Shown here: piece after piece, positions 20,625-28,699 of the stretch | Layout: every line of letters starts with the position of its first letter | Numbering within the stretch: position 1 is the stretch's first letter | NCBI GenBank assembly: GCA_009777095.1 | Contig: WRMN01000003.1 | Span: 62,001 to 126,000 of the forward strand | Length of the DNA: 64,000 nt | Source: Bacteroidales bacterium | GTDB lineage: Bacteria; Bacteroidota; Bacteroidia; Bacteroidales; UBA932 | Reading direction: 5' to 3' | Position numbers and translations under genes: made by a program | Notes under the pieces: model-generated | Told to the model about the DNA's origin: nothing | Databases searched by the model: none | The model's input: the letters and a program-made list of their open reading frames with translations, nothing else

Positions 20625-21002
20625 TTAAAAATTCACGGTAATCTCAACTGTTATTCCAGTATACCAATGCAAGTATAATACTCGATATTGATAATAAGAT
20701 CGTTCTCTATCTAAATGGTTGGGGTAGTTGTCCCAATACTCTTTTATTTGTTGGATAAGGTCATGCTTAGCTCCTGCGCGACAATCGTAAGTGGTTGCGT
20801 TCCAAGTTCCACTTGTTCTGCGGATATATGCTAGATTACTGCAATTCCAGTGATTTTGCACTAAATCTATACAAAATTCTTTTGTTAAATCCTTTCCCTC
20901 AACATGTTTATCAAGATCAATTTTTGAACAAGAATGTGTAAATAAAGACACTAGTAGAATTGCAAAATATATAATGCAATTTTTCGCTTTAAAGGTATTC
21001 AT
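20625..21002 (-). CDS. Hypothetical lipoprotein
   Basis: Signal/lipobox LLVSLFTHSCSK; 125 aa. Confidence 0.6.
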   Translation of the reverse strand: MNTFKAKNCIIYFAILLVSLFTHSCSKIDLDKHVEGKDLTKEFCIDLVQNHWNCSNLAYIRRTSGTWNATTYDCRAGAKHDLIQQIKEYWDNYPNHLDRERSYYQYRVLYLHWYTGITVEITVNF

Positions 21003-21419
21003 ATTAAATTAATGTTTAACGTCCGCTCCTTCGCAGACAAAAGTTAATAATTATGGCCTTGCTCTTTTGTTTTTCTGATAGCTTTGCAAGAATGTTCCTA
21101 TCGTTTGTCAACGACTAAATATTTATAATTTAGCTTGTTTGCACTTTCGATGGGTTGGGTGCTCGTATGGTTTCCATATTCTTTCCTCCGTTCCCTCAGC
21201 AGCAAAGGGAATAAATAATAGAAAAGAAGGTGCACCACTGATTAGTCATTTGAAAAGTATAGGCTCTGACAAAGCCCTCCAAATATCAAATAAGCAACAG
21301 TAATTGCACCATGATACTTTGGAGTATATGATTGCAAAAACAATGCTCACTCTCTATTTGGATTAGAATTGTCAGATTCATACTTTGAGAATGAAGCTAA
21401 ACACCTTTTTAAGTGTTTT

Positions 21420-21629
21420 TCACAAAATGTCTTGTCTCGTTTTTAACGAGACAAAGACAAAGGTAGTTATTTTTTTGATAATTTCAAAAAACGCCTCATT
21501 ATTTTTAAACGGAGCAACTACAAACTGGTGGGTGTCGTTAAATTCTAGTAATAGTATATAATACTTTTTTAAATTATAAAAGTACAGAACTTCTACAATA
21601 TCAGGATTTCTTGTTCTTTTTACACACAA
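21420..21629 (-). CDS. Hypothetical small protein
   Basis: 69-aa ORF in an otherwise gene-poor stretch; no recognised family. Confidence 0.25.
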   Translation of the reverse strand: MCVKRTRNPDIVEVLYFYNLKKYYILLLEFNDTHQFVVAPFKNNEAFFEIIKKITTFVFVSLKTRQDIL

Positions 21630-21701
21630 AAATTAAGCGTATGAATAGTCAAATATATCGGCAAGAAATTACAAGCCACTTGATACCGTTTATTTCTAAA
21701 T

Positions 21702-23072
21702 TTATTTTCCAATACAAAACCTTCCAAAAATTGCGCCTAATATTTCATCGGTGGTAATTGTTCCGGTAATAGCGCCAAGGTGGTGTAATGCCTCGCGGAG
21801 GTCTTGGGCGACCAAGTCGCCGGGAAGGCCGCTGTTGACACCTTCGGAAACACGCTCAAGTGCTTCAGCGGAACGCTGCAAGGCTTCATAATGCCGTGCG
21901 TTGGTCAGCACAGTCTCGTTCCTCGAAAGAGGCGAGAGGTTGACGGCGGCGGCAAGAGCGGCAATCAATTGGTCGAGGCCTTCTTTGTGCTTGGCGGAGA
22001 TGGCAATGAAATTGACAATTGACAATTGACAACTGACAATTGGTGTGGCATCTGTTTTGTTCAGCAGAACAATTAAATGTTGATTGTTGTTTAACCTCGA
22101 TTGGATTTCTTCCACAGGGGCAAAAGTTTCGGGGCGGGTGGCGTCGAGAACAAGCAGCACGATGGCGGCTTGGCGCAGCTTGTCGTAAGTACGCGCTATG
22201 CCCAACTGCTCTATGGTTTCGGCGCTATGGCGGAGTCCTGCCGTGTCGATGAAGCGGAACTGAACGCCGTTGAGCGTGATGCTATCTTCAATGCTGTCGC
22301 GGGTAGTGCCATGAATATCGGATACAATGGCGCGCTCCTCGCCAAGCAGGGTGTTGAGCAGGGTACTTTTCCCTACGTTGGTGGCGCCTACAATAGCCAC
22401 CGAAACCCCGTTTTTAATCACATTTCCCAAACTGAAGGATTGCAATAAGCGGTTAATATGCGCCTGAAGCTGTGTCAGCAGTTCGTTGAGTTGCGAACGG
22501 TCGGCAAATTCCACCTCTTCTTCGCCGAAATCAAGTTCCAATTCCAATAAGGATACGAAATTCAGCAGTTGTTCCCGCAATTGCTGCAATTCTTCGGAAA
22601 AACCTCCGCGCATTTGCTGCATGGCTACCTGATGGGCGGCGGCGTTTTCGGCAGCGATAAGGTCGGCCACTGCCTCAGCCTGCGCTAAGTCCATACGCCC
22701 GTTGAGGAAGGCGCGTTGGGTAAACTCTCCGGCAGCGGCAGTCCGAGCCCCATGCCTGATAAGTAATTGTGTGATTTGCTGTTGAATGTATAAAGAACCA
22801 TGGCAGGCGATTTCTACCACTTCTTCGCCTGTGAATGAGTGAGGCGCTCGGAAAACACTAATTAATACCTCGTCTAATACCTTGCCGCCGTCCATAATAC
22901 GGCCAAAACTCAGGCTATGGCTTTTTTGCGAACTCAGGGACTTGCCTGCTTTTTTGGGAATAAACACTTGTTCGCTAATGGCTATTGCTCTATCGCCCGA
23001 AATACGGATAAGCGCTACCCCCGCAGCCCCTGAAGCGGTAGAAACAGCACATATAGTTGAGTTTTCAAGCAT
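21702..23072 (-). CDS. mnmE: tRNA uridine-5-carboxymethylaminomethyl(34) synthesis GTPase MnmE
   Basis: GATNVGKSTLLN, DIHGTTRDSIED, DTAGLR, NKTD and C-terminal CIGK motifs. Confidence 0.97.
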   Translation of the reverse strand: MLENSTICAVSTASGAAGVALIRISGDRAIAISEQVFIPKKAGKSLSSQKSHSLSFGRIMDGGKVLDEVLISVFRAPHSFTGEEVVEIACHGSLYIQQQITQLLIRHGARTAAAGEFTQRAFLNGRMDLAQAEAVADLIAAENAAAHQVAMQQMRGGFSEELQQLREQLLNFVSLLELELDFGEEEVEFADRSQLNELLTQLQAHINRLLQSFSLGNVIKNGVSVAIVGATNVGKSTLLNTLLGEERAIVSDIHGTTRDSIEDSITLNGVQFRFIDTAGLRHSAETIEQLGIARTYDKLRQAAIVLLVLDATRPETFAPVEEIQSRLNNNQHLIVLLNKTDATPIVSCQLSIVNFIAISAKHKEGLDQLIAALAAAVNLSPLSRNETVLTNARHYEALQRSAEALERVSEGVNSGLPGDLVAQDLREALHHLGAITGTITTDEILGAIFGRFCIGK

Positions 23073-23147
23073 TATTTTATCTTTATAGCTGCAAAGATAC
23101 GAAATTTTGTATATCTATTTCATCACCGCTTTTGACTATTAAGCCGA

Positions 23148-23262
23148 AATGTACAAAACTAATGATTCAACCAAGCTAACCGAAAAACAATGGCAAGTTA
23201 TAGAAAAAATTATTGTGAGGCACGAAGCAATCTTGTCATCGCAAGGCACGAAACAATAAACG
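23148..23262 (+). pseudogene. 5' remnant of an IS5-like transposase gene, interrupted by a repeat element
   Basis: ATGTACAAAACTAATGATTCAACC... = MYKTNDSTKLTEKQWQVIEKII, a typical IS5-group transposase N-terminus; then aggcacgaagcaatctt...caaggcacgaaacaata repeat and stop. Confidence 0.6.
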
Positions 23263-23309
23263 ATTAATCATTAAAAAATACTACCTTTGCTGCTTAAACC
23301 GTTTATTCT

Positions 23310-24593
23310 GTGGTACAATTATTTCTGAAAAAAGGACGCGAGGAGTCGCTGCTGCGCTTTCACCCCTGGGTGTTTTCGGGAGCAGTAGGCCATATCAAGG
23401 GCACGCCGCAAGAGGGCGATGTGGTATCGGTGCATACCGATAAAGGCGCTTTTGCGGCTGTCGGTCATTATCAGCAAGGCTCCATTACCGTGCGGGTCTT
23501 GTCGTTTGAACCTTGCAGCATTGATGCTTCTTTTTGGGAAAAGGCGCTGCGGAAAGCCTTATACCTGCGTGAGGCCTGTGGGTTAGCAGTAGCTGCTAAG
23601 CAGTTAGACTGCTTCGCTCCGCTCGCAATGACGGACAGTAGTCGGTCGTCAGCAAGAGAAGACCCGTTAGCTGTTACGCCTCACCCTTCACCCTTTACCT
23701 CCTGTTACCGATTGGTGCATGGCGAGGGGGATTTTCTGCCGGGTTTGATTATTGATATTTACGCCGATACGGCGGTGATGCAATGCCATTCCATAGGCAT
23801 GTTCCGTGCAAGGCAGGATATTGCCGAGGCCTTGCTAAAAATCTATGGCAACCGCTTAGTTGCTGTTTTTGATAAGAGTGCCGGAACCCTTTCCAGTAAA
23901 GAAAATGAAGGAGCTCCCGATACCTATTTGTACCGCGTAGCTGACCCTCGCGGCGAAGTGGTAGAAAACGGCTATCGTTTTGCAGTGGATTGGGAAATGG
24001 GGCAGAAAACGGGCTTCTTTCTCGACCAGCGCGATAATCGAAAATTAGTAGAGCATTATGCCCAAGGCCGTTCGGCGCTTAATTTATTTTGTTACACTGG
24101 AGGATTTTCGCTCTATGCGCTCGGCGGCGGGGCGAAATTAGTCCATTCGGTTGACAGTTCTCAAAAAGCTATCAGCTTGCTAAACCATAACATTTATCTC
24201 AATTATCCGCTTTCAACGGTCAATCACCAGTCCTATACTGCCGATGCCATGGAGTTTTTGCGTGATGCAGCACCCAACGATTACGACCTGATGATTCTTG
24301 ACCCCCCCGCCTTTGCCAAGCACAGGGGGGCTTTGCATAATGCGCTTCAGGCCTACAAGCGGCTGAATGCTGCCGCCTTTTCCCGCATAGCGCCCGGCGG
24401 CATTGTCTTCACTTTTAGCTGTTCGCAGGTGGTTAGTAAGGTGGACTTTCGTAATGCCGTATTTTCAGCTGCCGCCATTTCCCGCCGAAGAATACGCATC
24501 TTGCACCAGTTAACCCAACCGGCCGACCACCCCGTCAACATCTATCACCCCGAAGGGGAATATCTGAAAGGCTTGGCGGTGTATGTTGAGTGA
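23310..24593 (+). CDS. Class I SAM-dependent rRNA (cytosine) methyltransferase, RlmI-like, with an in-frame repeat insertion
   Basis: PUA domain (GREESLLRFHPWVFSGAV), RLVHGEGDFLPGLIIDIY, GFFLDQRDNR, LNLFCYTGGFS, LDPPAFAK motifs. Confidence 0.92.
   Translation: MVQLFLKKGREESLLRFHPWVFSGAVGHIKGTPQEGDVVSVHTDKGAFAAVGHYQQGSITVRVLSFEPCSIDASFWEKALRKALYLREACGLAVAAKQLDCFAPLAMTDSSRSSAREDPLAVTPHPSPFTSCYRLVHGEGDFLPGLIIDIYADTAVMQCHSIGMFRARQDIAEALLKIYGNRLVAVFDKSAGTLSSKENEGAPDTYLYRVADPRGEVVENGYRFAVDWEMGQKTGFFLDQRDNRKLVEHYAQGRSALNLFCYTGGFSLYALGGGAKLVHSVDSSQKAISLLNHNIYLNYPLSTVNHQSYTADAMEFLRDAAPNDYDLMILDPPAFAKHRGALHNALQAYKRLNAAAFSRIAPGGIVFTFSCSQVVSKVDFRNAVFSAAAISRRRIRILHQLTQPADHPVNIYHPEGEYLKGLAVYVE
23590..23705. 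repeat. Dispersed repeat (gactgcttcgctccgctcgcaatgacgga core) inside the methyltransferase gene
   Basis: Core matches the widespread 'cgtcattgcgag...gaagcaatct' bacterial palindromic-repeat type; adjacent heptamer tract tcacccttcaccctttacc. Confidence 0.6.
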
Positions 24594-24790
24594 TGCAATC
24601 TATAATTTGTTCGTGAACTTGTTAACCCTAAACTTCGATAATTGCATCAAGGCGCATAATATATCGGAGCGGCAGGGCATTTCCCCCTTTTTCTACATAA
24701 TAGAAAGAATCCTTTCTTCGGTTTCGCGGGTGCTTTCTCCATATAATTATCTGTTTTTATCCTGTGTTTCCTGTTTTTGGGCTTTAGTTA

Positions 24791-24860
24791 CTAACCGAAA
24801 AACAACGGCAAGTTATAGAAAATATTTCAGATTAAAAAAGAAAACATTACAATTTCTTAT
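24791..24860 (+). pseudogene. Second 5' remnant of the IS transposase
   Basis: ctaaccgaaaaacaacggcaagttatagaaaa matches 23176..23207 with a single mismatch; frame reads LTEKQRQVIENISD*. Confidence 0.55.
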
Positions 24861-25699
24861 ATTTTTTCTAAGCGGCAAAAGGCCCAGTTGTTACGCAACT
24901 TTTGCGCTACCGAACACAGTCCTTGGCGTTGGGCTTCCGCCAGAATATCAGGGACATCGGTATCAAAAATGCCGCTTAGCATCAAAGTGCCGCCGGGTTT
25001 GATGCCCATAGCATAAGTGCTCATGTCGGCAAGTAGAATATTGCGGTTGATGTTGGCTAAAATCAGGTCGTACTTGCCTTTCTGAATGAGCGATGCATCG
25101 CCAAGCATCGCTCTTACTTTCTGTGCTACGCGGTTGCGGCGAGCGTTTTCCAAAGTGCTGTTCTTTGCCCAGACATCAATATCAATGGCGTCTATAAATT
25201 TTTTAGCGCCAAGTTTGGCGGCAATTATAGCCAAGATGCCTGTTCCACAGCCCATATCAAGCACCTGCAAGCCTTTTAGCGGAAAGTGCAGCAGGGCTTC
25301 GGCCATCAGGTAAGTAGTGTCATGATGCCCCGTACCGAAAGCCATTTTAGGTTCCACCACAATATTTATCGCCGTTTTCGGAAGATTTTTGTGGAAGGGC
25401 GCGCGAATGGTGCAAGTACCGTCAATCACTAAAGGCCTAAAGTTTGATTCCCAGACTTCATTCCAGTTTTGTTCGGGAATAAATTGCGGTATATAACTAA
25501 TATCGGCAATATGTTTGTAATTATGAAATACAACCTTTACTGCACTTTCCTGATATAGACTTACCGGAACATAAGCGTTCAGTCCGTTTTCCGTATCTGC
25601 AAAACTTTCATAGCCCAACTCGCCCAGCTCGGCAGCCAACATTTCGCTCAATTCAGTCGTATAAGGCTTTAGGGTGATTTGTAGTTCGATGTAGTCCAC
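24857..25699 (-). CDS. prmA: Ribosomal protein L11 methyltransferase (GTG start at VDYIELQI preferred over the longer ORF)
   Basis: EPKMAFGTGHHDTTYLMAEALL, VLDMGCGTGILAIIAAKLGA, DLILANINRNIL; the longer ORF start lies inside tpiA. Confidence 0.93.
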   Translation of the reverse strand: MDYIELQITLKPYTTELSEMLAAELGELGYESFADTENGLNAYVPVSLYQESAVKVVFHNYKHIADISYIPQFIPEQNWNEVWESNFRPLVIDGTCTIRAPFHKNLPKTAINIVVEPKMAFGTGHHDTTYLMAEALLHFPLKGLQVLDMGCGTGILAIIAAKLGAKKFIDAIDIDVWAKNSTLENARRNRVAQKVRAMLGDASLIQKGKYDLILANINRNILLADMSTYAMGIKPGGTLMLSGIFDTDVPDILAEAQRQGLCSVAQKLRNNWAFCRLEKI

Positions 25700-25724
25700 A
25701 GGGCCATTATCTATTATTGATGAG

Positions 25725-26480
25725 TTATGAAACTGCTTTCGCAATAGCAATAAAATCGCCGCTGTTGAGCGAGGCGCCGCCGATGAGACCGCCGTCCACA
25801 TCGGCTTGGCCGAAGAGTTCGGCAGCATTCGACGGTTTGCAACTGCCGCCGTAAAGAATGGAGGTATTGTCGGCTGCAACACCAAACTTTTCACGCAGCA
25901 CTGTACGAATATAGGCGTGCATTTCCTGCGCCTGCGCGGCAGTAGCGGTTTTGCCGGTGCCGATAGCCCAAACCGGCTCGTAGGCTAAAATAATTTTCTC
26001 GAAGTCGGTAGCCGAAAGTTGGCAGACTACATTCTGCAGTTGATGCTCTACTACCTCAAAATGTTGGTTGGACTCACGCTCGTATAAACGTTCGCCTATG
26101 CAGAAAATAGGAATGATGCCGTGTTGAAAGGCTAATTTCACTTTTTCCAACAAAACAGCATCGGTTTCGCCGTAATACTCTCGGCGCTCGGAGTGCCCAA
26201 TGATGCAATATTGAACGCCTATAGAGGCCAGCATGGCCGCCGAAACTTCGCCGGTGTAAGCCCCCGACTCATGGTCGGCGCAATTCTGGGCGGCAATGCC
26301 TATACCCGCTTCGCGTAGCGGCCCGGTGAGGCAACATAGGTGGGTAAATGGCGGAGCTACAATGAGTTGAACTCCTTCCGGAACTTCTTTCAGTTGGCCA
26401 GCTATTTCTTTAGCTAAAATTTCTCCTTCGGAATAAGTAGTGTTCATTTTCCAGTTTCCTGCTACAATCTTCTTTTTCAT
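25725..26480 (-). CDS. tpiA: Triosephosphate isomerase
   Basis: [50 protein letters not shown]. Confidence 0.98.
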   Translation of the reverse strand: MKKKIVAGNWKMNTTYSEGEILAKEIAGQLKEVPEGVQLIVAPPFTHLCCLTGPLREAGIGIAAQNCADHESGAYTGEVSAAMLASIGVQYCIIGHSERREYYGETDAVLLEKVKLAFQHGIIPIFCIGERLYERESNQHFEVVEHQLQNVVCQLSATDFEKIILAYEPVWAIGTGKTATAAQAQEMHAYIRTVLREKFGVAADNTSILYGGSCKPSNAAELFGQADVDGGLIGGASLNSGDFIAIAKAVS

Positions 26481-26560
26481 ATATTTACCTTTTTAATAAA
26501 TTAATAATTATCAAATCAAACCACGAAAGTAAATAAAAATTTTTAACTTTGCCACCCAAT

Positions 26561-27589
26561 ATGGAAAAAAGTTTCAGAAAATATAGTTATTTGTTTCTTG
26601 GTTTAAGCATTTTATTGCTATTATTTTTTGCCATGGACCTGTTGATGGGAGCAGTGCTTTTGCCCGCAGGCGATGTGTGGAAGGCCTTGACGGGCGGAGC
26701 TGAGGTGCCTGACTACGTGCAAGCTGTGGTGATGAATTTCCGCTTACCGAAAGCAATTACGGCTTTACTGGCAGGTATGGCTTTGTCGGTAAGTGGTTTA
26801 CAAATGCAGACCACCTTCCGTAACCCCTTGGCCGATCCTTATGTGCTGGGCATCAGTTCAGGCTCAGGTTTTGGCGTAGCGCTTTTTATCTTAGGTACAA
26901 GCGTATGGGGCTTTTCCTCTGTTCTTTGGCTGCACAATTTGGGCATGGCGTTGGCAGGCTGGATAGGTGCGTTTGTGATGTTGGCCATAGTTACCGCCGC
27001 TTCTCTGCGACTGCGCGACACAATGTCGATGCTGGTGATGGGGATTATGGTAGGCGGCGCTGTGTCGGCAATGGTAGGCGTGCTGCAATATTTCAGCGAG
27101 GCTACGGCCTTGAAAACTTATGTTATATGGACTATGGGCAGTTTCAGCACCATCAATCCCGAGCAGCTTTCCCTGATGGTTCCAACCATCATTCTGGGTT
27201 TATTGCTGGCTCTGATGACGATGAAATGGCTCAATGCGCTGGTGTTCGGCGATGTGTATGCGCAAAGCGTAGGCTTGCATGTGAAACGTGCGCGCACTGT
27301 AATATTGTTGATTTCTGGCTTGCTGGCCGGTACCGTAACTGCTTTTTGCGGCCCCATCGGTTTTATAGGAATTGCCGTTCCTCATGTATCCCGTATGCTT
27401 TTCGGGACGGCTAACCACCGCGTGCTGATGCCGGCTACCATGCTGTTGGGCGGGGTGGTAATGCTTATGAGCGATATTATTTCGCAACTGCCCGGTACGG
27501 ATACGGTCTTGCCTGTTAATACTATCACTGCCTTGCTGGGCATTCCGGTAATTATATATATTATCTTTCGTAATCAACGCGGTTTCTGA
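26561..27589 (+). CDS. FecCD-family iron/cobalamin ABC transporter permease
   Basis: RLPKAITALLAGMALSVSGLQMQTTFRNPLADPYVLGISSGSGFG; about 9 TM helices. Confidence 0.95.
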   Translation: MEKSFRKYSYLFLGLSILLLLFFAMDLLMGAVLLPAGDVWKALTGGAEVPDYVQAVVMNFRLPKAITALLAGMALSVSGLQMQTTFRNPLADPYVLGISSGSGFGVALFILGTSVWGFSSVLWLHNLGMALAGWIGAFVMLAIVTAASLRLRDTMSMLVMGIMVGGAVSAMVGVLQYFSEATALKTYVIWTMGSFSTINPEQLSLMVPTIILGLLLALMTMKWLNALVFGDVYAQSVGLHVKRARTVILLISGLLAGTVTAFCGPIGFIGIAVPHVSRMLFGTANHRVLMPATMLLGGVVMLMSDIISQLPGTDTVLPVNTITALLGIPVIIYIIFRNQRGF

Positions 27590-28611
27590 TGAACACTTCG
27601 ATAGAAATAAAGCAACTTGCCATAGGCTATGGAAATACCGCCGGTAGAGCCAAAGGCGCTATTCTTCCGCCTATTACCGCAACGGTAAAATCGGGGGAAT
27701 TGTTGGCTTTGGTTGGCCGCAACGGTATAGGAAAAAGTACTTTTTTACGTACCTTAGCCGGACAGCAGGCTTCTATAGACGGAATGATACTGATTCAGGA
27801 TAAACCCTTGTTTGCCTACACACGCACAGAGCTGTCGCGCTTGGTAAGTTTCGTGAGCACCGATATTGTCCGCATTCCGCACCTCAAGGTATTTGACCTT
27901 GTAGCTATGGGGCGTTTCCCTTACACAAGCTGGATAGGCAAATTGAAAGTAAACGACAAGATGTTGGTGTATGATGCCTTGGAAATGGTGGGACTGCGTC
28001 AGCTTTCGTGGCGGAATATTGACACCCTAAGCGACGGCGAGCGCCAGCGTACATTGATTGCCCGTGCTTTGGTTCAGCATACGCCCATCATGATTTTAGA
28101 TGAACCTACGGCTTATTTGGACATTATTCACAAATATGAAATCATGAATTTATTGCGCCAGATAGCGCATCGTGAAAATAAAACCGTGCTGTTTTCAACC
28201 CACGATTTGAATATTGCGTTGAATGTGGTGGATAAGATGTGGATAATGACCGATACGGAAATTTTGGAAGGAGGACCGGAAGATTTGGTAGTATCGGCTG
28301 CTTTTGAAAAAATGCTTGGACGCAACAACCTGAGTTTTGACCGTCTGTCGGGTGAATTTGAGTTGAATCATCGCTTAATTAAAGACATTGCGGTAAAAAG
28401 CAGGTTAGATATTCGTTGGCTACGCCATGCCTTAGAGCGCCTGAATTATAAAATTATTCAGAATCCCTCATCTGTACCGAAAGACACACCGGTATTAAGC
28501 TATGAAAGCAATAAGGGCGTGCTCCGTTTTCAATATACTTTCAAAAAGGAAGAACAGCAGTTTTCTACTATTTATGAGTTGTGCAACTACCTTCGGAGTA
28601 TTCCGGATTAA
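27589..28611 (+). CDS. ABC transporter ATP-binding protein (FecE/BtuD-like) with C-terminal extension
   Basis: Walker A GRNGIGKST, signature LSDGERQRTLIARAL, Walker B IMILDEPTAYLD; start overlaps the permease stop. Confidence 0.94.
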   Translation: MNTSIEIKQLAIGYGNTAGRAKGAILPPITATVKSGELLALVGRNGIGKSTFLRTLAGQQASIDGMILIQDKPLFAYTRTELSRLVSFVSTDIVRIPHLKVFDLVAMGRFPYTSWIGKLKVNDKMLVYDALEMVGLRQLSWRNIDTLSDGERQRTLIARALVQHTPIMILDEPTAYLDIIHKYEIMNLLRQIAHRENKTVLFSTHDLNIALNVVDKMWIMTDTEILEGGPEDLVVSAAFEKMLGRNNLSFDRLSGEFELNHRLIKDIAVKSRLDIRWLRHALERLNYKIIQNPSSVPKDTPVLSYESNKGVLRFQYTFKKEEQQFSTIYELCNYLRSIPD

Positions 28612-28699
28612 GTACTTGTTGGGAAATAATTTTGAACTTTAGGCCTTGAACTTTGAACCTTTTTTCGTATCTTTGTAGATTAAACGAAAGAAACGAACT

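Noticed and set aside
22008-22043. Possible CRISPR-like array from short repeats
   Set aside because: 7-nt tandem units without spacers, no cas genes in the window; simple tandem repeat.
24583-25002. 139-aa plus-strand ORF after the methyltransferase
   Set aside because: Covers a transposase remnant in another frame and the antisense of prmA; composition not protein-like.
26839-27577. Several ORFs on both strands over the FecCD permease
   Set aside because: Shadow frames of a GC-richer membrane-protein gene.
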